Shown: one piece after another, positions 57,053-64,000 of the stretch | How the letters are laid out: each line of letters begins with the position of its first letter | How positions within the stretch are numbered: the first letter of the stretch is position 1 | NCBI GenBank assembly: GCA_022495995.1 | Contig: JAFEMH010002599.1 | Location: 1-64,000, forward strand | Reading direction: 5' to 3' | DNA length: 64,000 nt | Source: Adenophora triphylla var. japonica | Lineage: Eukaryota; Streptophyta; Magnoliopsida; Asterales; Campanulaceae | Notes under the pieces: generated by a model | Databases searched by the model: none | The model's input: the letters and a program-made list of their open reading frames with translations, nothing else | What the model was told of the DNA's origin: nothing | Program-made: the position numbers and the translations under genes

Positions 57053-57398
57053 TGTAAGTCAACAGCAAATTATCAAGTGCAAATTTTCCAAAAATCACAA
57101 TTTCAACAAAACCGAATTTATGGCCAAAATTAAGGCAAATTTTGACCACAAACAAAAAACTAATTGTGATTTTTTCAACACAAAAGAATTCAAGCCAAAC
57201 TGGGGCGGAATTTCACGTCAAAAACACCTCCAACGGAATCTGGGTAAATTCAGGTTGAAATTTGAGATTCCGGCGGTTTCAAGAATAGAGCCCAAGCGGT
57301 TTCCAGAAATTCCGTTCAATGTGAGAATAATTTCGGCAAGAAAATTGGCTTTTAGCGAGCGCTTTCCAGGCCAAACAAAGGGTGTTTGAATCGATTTC

Positions 57399-57413
57399 CC
57401 GGCAATGGAACCA
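57399..57413 (-). other. Primer-binding site of the minus-strand Tat element
   Basis: On the minus strand TGGTTCCATTGCCGG starts two bases after the LTR. It differs from the TGGCGACTC type of the other Tat element, so the two use different tRNA primers. The tRNA was not identified. Confidence 0.7.
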
Positions 57414-57415
57414 AT

Positions 57416-58175
57416 TGATGATGCCAAAATCGTCAAATCAGCCCAAATCCAAGCGATGATTGCTCCGGTGATTGCAAGGCCTGAAAATAAGAGAAAACAC
57501 GTAAACTAAGCCGGGGCGGATCCGGCTAAAGGCCCTCCGGCGTGAGAGTAAGTTCACGGTTTGTATATGAGAAAACAAATTGACAGAGTTTTCCCAATGT
57601 AAAAAGTAACGTACCAAATAATGAGCCATGGGGCTTGTATTTATAGGGATGGATTGATAGAATCCATGTTGAAGTAAACTTGTAAAGAGATAAGATATAA
57701 TCCTAAGAAAATTATATCTGTTAAGGAATCCTTGTTTGACTTGAAGTGGTGTTGTTGGTTACAATCCTGATTAAATCATGAATGTATAATCCTTGCTGTA
57801 TAAGGAATTTGTATAATCTAGCTGGCCAGGAGCAGCAGGAACATGAATGTTCTACCTCGGCCTTGGCAAATAGACCGAGGTAAATGATCCTGCTTCCTCG
57901 TCATTTGGAGATTGGCCGACACGGAGATGTGCCGGGGTAAATGATTATGTTTCCTCGTCACAGTGATGAAATGCCGAGGTAAGGACGTTTCTCTCCTCAT
58001 CACTTGCGACAGGACGGCCCAAGCATGATGACATGAGGCCGGGGTAAATGTTCCTCGGCATTCAAGGAAGACTTTACTCGGCCCTGATACTTGGTTATTA
58101 GATAATATTCATAGCCCAATCCAATTGGGCCCAGCTCGAACAATCCCATGTTCGTATCTCGGTTTATACCGTTCA
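57416..58175 (-). repeat. 5' LTR of the minus-strand Tat element
   Basis: 760 bp. TATA box TATAAATA at 57646-57639 (minus strand) within CCATCCCTATAAATACAAGC, the likely promoter of gag-pol. Followed on the right by the target duplication ATATT. Confidence 0.9.
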
Positions 58176-58265
58176 ATATTCATTCCATTGAATTAACATT
58201 AACGTACTCTCTTCGACCTAAAATAAATATTTAATGTTGCTTTGATCAGAATAAATTAAAATATA

Positions 58266-58503
58266 CTTCCTCCGTTTCAAAATGTTTGTCTCATTTGACT
58301 TTTTGTTAAATTTTGATTATAAATTTATGAGAGATTAATCATGTTCATGAAATTTTAAAAGTTGTTGTTGATAATATTATTAATGGTGAATCAGTAGAAA
58401 TTTTTAGAATTTCATGAACATAATTAAATTGTTATATATTTGTGGTCAAAGTTCAACAAAAAAATCAAATGAAAATGGGACAAACATTTTAAAACGGAAG
58501 AAA
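58266..58503. mobile_element. Stowaway-like MITE
   Basis: 238 bp, ~25-bp inverted ends (CTTCCTCCGTTTCAAAATG left; TTTCTTCCGTTTTAAAATG right, read inward) flanked by TA. Lies 90 bp from the Tat element. Confidence 0.8.
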
Positions 58504-58776
58504 TATATATTTAGATAGAGATAATAATACTTTATTTATTTGTTTGCCCAAAACACTTTACCTCAAAATGAGATAAGTTTTTATATATTCATGCTAATGA
58601 ATTATTGTCATTGACTTGTACCATTAATTAATTATCAATGACAAAAGAACTATTCAGAGTTAGGATATTCTGATGGCTACTATCAGACAAGCACATGCAG
58701 TTCATTTGTTTTCAATCATTATGGTCCTTTCCTTTGCTACATAAAAGAACAAATAACATACTGTACATATTTAATA

Positions 58777-59072
58777 CTCCCTCTCCGTCCAGTTACATAT
58801 TTCACACTTTCTATTTTGGGCGTTCAATTACATATTTCACACTTTGTTTCTTACCCAAAATAGAAAGTTTTTAATAGTAAAAAATTAACCCTACCCCACT
58901 CATTCTCTTTCCTACATTATTTTAATACTCACAACACCATTATAATTTACTATTCCCTCCACTCATTCTCTCTCCTATTTTAATTTCACACTCACAATAC
59001 TTTCAATATAATACTCCTTTCTTAATTTACGTGAGTACAGTAACTGTGAAATAACTACTTGGACGAAGGGAG
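58777..59072. mobile_element. Stowaway-like MITE
   Basis: 296 bp, ends CTCCCTCTCCGTCCAGTTAC and CTCCCTTCGTCCAAGTAG (right, read inward), flanked by TA. Contains internal direct repeats of ACATATTTCACACTTT near the left end. Confidence 0.8.
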
Positions 59073-59074
59073 TA

Positions 59075-60275
59075 ATCTGTTTCAAAATGAATATCTAAAA
59101 AAAAAAAATTCAAATTTACTTTTGATCAGTTTTAAAATGAATATTCAAAAAAAATTCAAATTTGTATTTGACCAAAAATAAATTTAATTTTTTTAACATT
59201 TATTTTTAAGAAAGTATGATTTAAATATGCAAAGAGAAGAATATTACTAAAAAGAAAAAAATAGACTCCTTACTATACATTTGTTGGTTTATATTAGGTG
59301 CAACACCTTTTGACAAATCTGCACACCACTAGGAAGGACATTCCTAGAAAGCACTTTCCCTCCTAAAGCCTTTTTGGCTTCAATTATTTTAAGAATCTTT
59401 GTCCACCAAGCTGGATTTTTTTCTTTTATTTTCCAACTTCTAAGGGTTGGATTAAACAAGATTACACCTGTATTTAATCGATTAAATCTGATAAAATTAT
59501 AATTAAAGAGCTAATCAGATGGCCAAATTAATAAAACTGAATTAAGTAATCTGACGGTTGCTCCATAATCCATTATAAACCCATCTCAAAATAAGATTTA
59601 AAATCGTTACTGCTGCAGCAGTCACAAAGCTAATACTCTAAAAACAAAAAAAATTATATTTTGATTTGTTACAACTTCGCGTTTTGAGCGTAAGTTTGAA
59701 ACATATTGTACTTAATAAATTAAAATTTGAGCCTAAGAGGTTTAATTTATATAATTGTGTTTAAATAATGCTAAATGTCAAGATTAGTGGCCCCAAACAG
59801 TCTGAATTTAGGGTTTATGTTCCATGAGTCAATATTAATATGTACTAATGTAGAGGAGATGTCAATCTCCCTACGATCCCAAATAAATGTTGTCTTTTCG
59901 GGTTTCATGTTTAAAAAAAAAACAATTATCATTATTATGACTCAACAAAAAAAATTATCAATTTTTCTCATATTAATTGTTTCTCCCTCCTACAATACTC
60001 CACTGGTTAAAAAATTAATGAATTGTTACAAGTTTTAATACAAGAATAAATGTGGAAGTTCAGTGTTTTTAACCTAAAAGTGACAATTATTTTAGACCAA
60101 AATTTTGCCAAAAAGTGAAAATTATTTTGAACCAGCCGGAGCATTAATCTTTATAATTAGCGGTGGATTTAAAAAAATTACTCATCTACACAAGACTGGG
60201 ATTAGGATCAACATCAAAGGTAAATTAAATAATCTCCAATATATGGTCGCAGAAATCAAAAGTCCTCAATTCTCA
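59075..60275. other. AT-rich intergenic DNA, no gene recognised
   Basis: No coding exon, tRNA or clear element termini were found. The short frames (for example 59775-60038) are AT-rich and resemble no family. Confidence 0.45.
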
Positions 60276-60660
60276 CCTTGTGCTCAGGGGCGGATGTACA
60301 TGAGGCAAGAGGGGGCAGTTCCTTGACTTTTTTTTTTTTTTTCAATCATTATTCCCTTCATTTCATTTAAAATTATACTTTAGTTTTGGACTTAAAGATT
60401 AAGTGTATGAATTTTATTGAATAAAGAAGTATTAAAACAATTTCATTTAGAAAGTGTAGTTTTTATTTTAGAAAGTGTGATTTTTAACGAGACACCAATG
60501 AAATAAAGAGTGTAAGTTTTAGTGAGACGGAGAAAAATAGGTATTTAACTATGTCTAAAGTTGTATTGTATAGGAGAAAAATAGCAAAAAAAATAAAAAT
60601 TCGGGGGCAGCTGCTCCCATTTTTTTGCCCCGCCCCCCTTTCCTGACATTTCTGCCCTAC
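60276..60660. mobile_element. GC-ended TIR element with a MITE nested inside
   Basis: The left end GGGGCGGATGTACATG...GGGGGCAG and the right part GGGGGCAGCTGCTCCC...GCCCCGCCCC suggest one element of the common plant 'GGGGCGGA' repeat type. It is interrupted at about 60351-60535 by a Stowaway-like sequence (TTCCCTTCATTTCATTTAAA; right end GAGACGGAGAAA). Boundaries are approximate. Confidence 0.4.
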
Positions 60661-60686
60661 AGAGAGTCTTTCAAATTCGTACTCTT

Positions 60687-60760
60687 GTTCAGGTAGCTCA
60701 GCTGATTAGAGCAAAGGACTGAAAATCCTTGTATCAGTGGTTCGAATCCATTTCTGAGCG
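60687..60760 (+). tRNA. trnF-GAA: tRNA-Phe(GAA), organellar (probably mitochondrial) origin
   Basis: Complete cloverleaf. The acceptor GTTCAGG pairs with TCTGAGC (two G-T pairs), D-stem GCTC/GAGC, anticodon stem AAGGA/TCCTT with loop CTGAAAA (anticodon GAA), and T-arm GTGG-TTCGAAT-CCAT. The GTTCAGGTAGCTCAGCTG start resembles plant mitochondrial trnF rather than the plastid or nuclear gene, so it is probably a short mitochondrial insertion whose extent (about 60660-60840) is unclear. Confidence 0.7.
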
Positions 60761-60840
60761 GTCGAAGGGTCCAAAGGTTAGGAGCGCGCCGAATTTTCAA
60801 ATTCAAGTGAAAGAGTCAGCCGCTCCGCCCATGCTTGTGC

Positions 60841-61263
60841 TTGACCATATTCAAATTATATACTGAAAACCGATATTTTAGTTTATTACATTTATTTACT
60901 ATTATAAATAATATCTTGTGTGTGTGTGTGGAAAATTGATAGAAGAAAACAAAAAAAGAACATGCTATTTCTTGAAGTTTGATGCTTAAAAGATTCTTGA
61001 TTTTTTAATTAGTACAAATTAAACTTTGTTAGTTGGTAACGTTTGAGAGTGTAGTTGACCCGTCAAAACACAGTAGTTCGTCAGTTTCAAAATAAATATC
61101 TAAACACTATCCAAATTTACTTTTAATTACAAATACATTTAAAATTTTATTGAATATTAATATTTTGGGGCAGATAAATTATCACTTTTCTATAAAAGAA
61201 ACTAGTTTTAGTCAAATTAATTTTTATCATGATACTAGTTACTAGTAATGTAAAAAAAGTATA
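60841..61263. other. AT-rich intergenic DNA, no gene recognised
   Basis: Contains a short (GT)n tract near 60918-60929. No exon, RNA gene or element end was found. Confidence 0.4.
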
Positions 61264-61525
61264 CCTTTTCTCCGTCGCACTACAGATTACACACTTTTCT
61301 CGTATGACGTCTCACTACAAACTAGACACTTTTTAAAATAGAAATATTTTTATATTAATAGAACTTACATGTAATACTCACAGCAATAATTCAATTATTA
61401 TTCTTTATCTCACTTTCTCTTTTTTACATCACGTTTTATACTAATAATACCTATTTCATTAATAATTTTCTTAATCTTCGTGCAAATAGTAAGTGTGTAG
61501 TTTGTAACGTAACGCACGAACTAAG
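61264..61525. mobile_element. Stowaway-like MITE, diverged
   Basis: 262 bp with imperfect inverted ends (CTTTTCTCCGTCGCAC...ACACACTT; right CTTAGTTCGTGCG...ACACACTT, read inward) and TA on both sides. Lies about 120 bp downstream of the MYB stop codon. Confidence 0.6.
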
Positions 61526-61642
61526 TATTCTTAAAATGAGAAATATGACTTGCTGATTAATTCAAAAAGTTTCTTAAAGTTTTAACAGAAAAAAAAAATG
61601 GTTCTATCCCAAATTCCACAGTTGGTATTCTAGTACTGATCA

Positions 61643-62278
61643 TTAATAGTACATGACCTTTTCTTCTGCCTTTATTTCATCAACAAACAAATTAAAATTA
61701 TTACCACAATGATTTGTACTAATCAGCTGCTTAATCTCCTCAAGAGAACAATCTAATGAATTAGAATCCCCATAACATCCTTTTTCCTTATCAGAATTCC
61801 CATCAACTCCCTTGTATGAAGAATAGTTCTGCAACCCACCCAAGCTAATTTGATCATATGGAAAAGTAGTTGTAGTACTGTTATTAGAACTCCCATCAGA
61901 ATTAGAACTACAACTAGCTTGTTGTTGATACAGATGATGATGATCATGACCACCTGATGATCCAAACATGAAGTGGAGGGTATTATTGTCTTTCACTTGA
62001 TAATCCGGAGTGGGGCCATGGGTTGTAGAAAAGGGGGATGGGAAATTATCATTATGACCCTGATGGTGTAGTGATAGGGTTGGGAAGGTTAAAGAAGATT
62101 GGTAATGAAATGGTCTTTTGATTAGAGAGGAAGAAGAAGAAGGGGCCATTAATCCCATTAGCTTCTTCTTTAGCTTTGTGTTCCAATAGTTCTTGATGTC
62201 ATTGTCTGTCCTTCCTGGTAATTGTCCAGCAATTACTGACCACCTGCATCGAAAGTAGAGGACTCATAGTACTCAATC

Positions 62279-62344
<66 letters not shown>

Positions 62345-62779
62345 ATAAAAATGGATCAAAACGAGAGAAAAAAATTGATCTTGAAAGAAAAAAAAAGAAG
62401 ATATGCAGTATATATAGTTTGTACTGTACCTGCTTCCAATGCTAGCGAAGAGAGTGCAAATGATTCTATCTTCATCATCCGAGAATGCTCCATGTTTGAT
62501 GTTTGGTCTAAGGTAATTAAGCCATCTCAATCTACAGCTCTTCCCACATCTTTTAAGACCTATAAAAGAAACAAAATAAAATATGAAACAAAATAAGAAC
62601 AACCAAACAGAGCACTAAAGATTTATGCTTGCTGGGAAAAAGGGTACCAGCTTTTTGTGGTAAAGCAATCCAATTTCCACCAGTTCCATTCTTGTCTATG
62701 TACTCCTTTAGTTTTTCATCTTCTTCCGGTGCCCATGGCCCTTTCTTCACACTTGCCTTGTCACAACATGGTGCTCTTC

Positions 62780-62783
<4 letters not shown>
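61643..62783 (-). CDS. R2R3-MYB transcription factor, RAX/Blind-like (subgroup 14)
   Basis: Exons 62783-62648, 62559-62430 and 62243-61643 (867 nt, 288 residues), both introns GT-AG. R2 repeat at residues ~13-63 with Trp 17, 38 and 58 (GPW, GGNW, LRW). R3 repeat at ~66-115 ([18 protein letters not shown]...GSRW...[18 protein letters not shown]), where Phe replaces the first Trp as usual in plants. The start [17 protein letters not shown] and the [20 protein letters not shown] linker are typical of subgroup 14, which includes Arabidopsis RAX1-3, MYB36, MYB68 and MYB84, and tomato Blind. Both intron positions (after LPQKAG, after IGSR) are the conserved ones. The C-terminal part is Ser/Asn/His-rich and divergent. 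Family members act in the nucleus in axillary meristem formation or root endodermis. The exact orthologue cannot be decided here. Confidence 0.93.
62284..62340. repeat. (GA)n microsatellite in MYB intron 2
   Basis: About 28 GA dinucleotides on the plus strand, followed by a G-run, 40 bp from the exon 3 acceptor. A pyrimidine run on the coding strand, so it extends the polypyrimidine context of the acceptor. Confidence 0.95.
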
Positions 62784-62818
<35 letters not shown>

Positions 62819-62858
62819 GTGTGTGTTTGTGTGTGTAAATGGTGGCTTTGTTTATAGG
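62784..62858 (-). promoter_or_regulatory. MYB core promoter and (GA)n leader
   Basis: On the minus strand CCTATAAACA (62858-62849) is a TATA box about 70 bp before the start codon. The leader contains a (GA)n run directly before ATG (62816-62784). GA-rich 5' UTRs are common in plant regulatory genes. Confidence 0.55.
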
Positions 62859-63409
62859 ACTTGGGTTTTTTGGGTATGTTTATATTTGTTGTAAGAGTTG
62901 CAGAAGTCAAAGGACAGGCATTATCTTCTGATTTTCTACTTGTTTAGTCTTCTTTGCCCACTGATTTAAACAAAGGGACATTTTTTGTAAACAAAGTGTA
63001 TACTATATTAAATGTCAAAGCTTACTAGGAACCTTTAGAAGAAACAAACCATATAGTGCTTTCAGTACTATCAATTATTCTTATTTATAATTTTATATGT
63101 ATATATTTTCCGTCCCAAAAAAAAAAAGTCATATTTGTTTTCTATAGTTAATGCAAGTAAAATTTAATCAAATATTAATCTTCATTCTAGTAAAGTTCTA
63201 AAATTTGTTATTTATAAGTGACTTAATAATTTATCTTTAACAATTTTTAAAATTTTTAATCGAATGACTATATTAACATTAATATTTAGTCAAAATTCAT
63301 TTATTTTAATCATCAAAAAATATGTGATGCGATTGTGAAAAATGGATTTGGGACTGAACAGTAAATCAGGCCCAACATGACGAAATGGGCCAAATATGTG
63401 TAGCACACA
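62859..63409. other. Upstream region of the MYB gene
   Basis: AT-rich DNA. Near 63110-63300 a sequence starting CCGTCCCAAAAAAA resembles one end of a Stowaway-like element. No other gene. Distal regulatory sites were not identified. Confidence 0.35.
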
Positions 63410-64000
63410 TAGTTGTGAAAGGCTAGCGCCTTCCTCGCTCGCCTCGCCATTTTGGCGCCTCTAGGGGTTGACCGCCTTTTGGTTTTATGGCGGGCTGTTG
63501 TGCGCCTTTTTGGCATATAGGCGACACTTTTCTTGGTTATGGCGAGAGCTGTGTGGCGTTCGCCTTAGTCAAAAGGCATAATAGGCATATGCGTAATGTT
63601 AAACTAAATCTCTAGGTATGTAATTATACGTTTGAAATTATATGTTACCTTAATTTCATGTATTATTCTCTTTTCTATCATGTTAAATTTTTTTTTTTAC
63701 TATTTTAAACTACTTGTTTACTGATTTGAACATCAAATGTGTTTTTTGTCTTAAAATTCTTTTTTTTTTTTTTTGGGTTTTCAATTGCGTTAACCTGCTA
63801 TTACATGTGAAATTTGAACCTTTATTTAATGAAAAATTCTTGTTCGTAACATGTTTAAGCTTTGTTTAGCATATCTTGCATATGTATTATTTTACTATTT
63901 TGTTTGTTCCATTTTTCCGTCTTGTTCGCTTTTCGGCCGCCTTTCAACCGCCTCGCCTTTCGCCTTTTCTAGGAGGCTCTCGCCCGCCTCTCGTCTTTCG
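63410..64000. repeat. GC-rich dispersed repeat, truncated by the window end
   Basis: GC-rich blocks (63413-63585 and 63930-64000) built from GCGCC, GCCTCGCC and CGCCTTTTGG motifs surround an AT-rich middle. The two blocks may be opposing parts of one element. It resembles the interior of the small element at 44863-45044 only in composition. No coding. Confidence 0.5.

Larger units (their letters stand above)
45532..58175 (-). mobile_element. Near-complete Ty3/gypsy Tat element with an antisense gene
   Basis: 12.6 kb, minus strand. The LTRs are both 760 bp and the target duplication ATATT is perfect (45527-45531 and 58176-58180). Order from the 5' end (right): LTR, primer-binding site, gag, protease, RT, RNase H, second RNase H-like domain, integrase, 80-bp tandem repeats, plus-strand extra gene, polypurine tract, 3' LTR. 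Roughly a dozen differences between the LTRs, several clustered, indicate a recent insertion. Coding damage is limited: frameshifts in the gag N-terminus and two stops at the start of integrase. Confidence 0.92.

Noticed and set aside
59775..60326. Two short plus-strand frames
   Set aside because: AT-rich, no homology recognised, no intron or promoter signals.
62351..62857. Plus-strand frames opposite the MYB gene
   Set aside because: Shadows of MYB exons 1 and 2 and of the GA/CT microsatellites.

Overview
The window is nuclear DNA of a flowering plant, most likely a eudicot. The evidence is two split genes with canonical GT-AG introns (a conserved plastid-type protein and an R2R3-MYB factor), LTR retrotransposons of plant Ty1/copia and Ty3/gypsy-Tat type, Stowaway-, Harbinger- and Helitron-type elements, and inserted organelle DNA. 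Nothing bacterial or viral is seen. Roughly three quarters of the window is mobile or repeat-derived.

Layout. 1-2508: the 5' end of a decayed Ty1/copia element on the minus strand, beside a Helitron 3' end (2589). 3070-6424: a five-exon gene for a 238-residue, probably plastid-targeted protein, with a SINE in intron 4. 6536-11579: a Harbinger-like MITE with a G-rich core, a ~160-bp tandem array, a long palindrome and a C-rich TIR element. 11580-39667: a very large Ty3/gypsy-Tat element, plus-strand gag/pol, flanked by a 5-bp duplication GCTGG. It has lost protease, RT and RNase H. It carries two minus-strand genes between pol and the 3' LTR; one encodes a plant mobile domain and has introns. 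A second, complete, non-coding LTR element (20733-29501, duplication CTATA) is inserted in the other. The Tat 3' LTR contains a copy of the element's own 5' flank. 40860-44480: a plastid DNA insertion collinear with trnQ-rps16-trnK, with repeated trnQ copies, an intron-less decayed rps16 and a strange palindrome-rich element. 44508-45180: a Stowaway MITE, a small GC-rich TIR element and another Helitron end. 45532-58175: a nearly complete minus-strand Tat element (760-bp LTRs, duplication ATATT) whose internal region carries a plus-strand gene with its own TATA box and introns. 58266-61525: MITEs and a tRNA-Phe of probable mitochondrial origin. 61643-62783: a three-exon R2R3-MYB gene of the RAX/Blind type on the minus strand. 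63410-64000: a GC-rich repeat cut by the window end.

How it fits together. Only two ordinary host genes are seen, one at each side of a nested retrotransposon cluster. The clearest recurring theme is that both Tat elements carry extra genes in antisense to gag-pol, downstream of pol, with promoter and intron signals of their own. The most unusual structural event is the transfer of 5'-flanking DNA into the 3' LTR of the large Tat element. The breakpoint lies inside an 83-bp palindrome.
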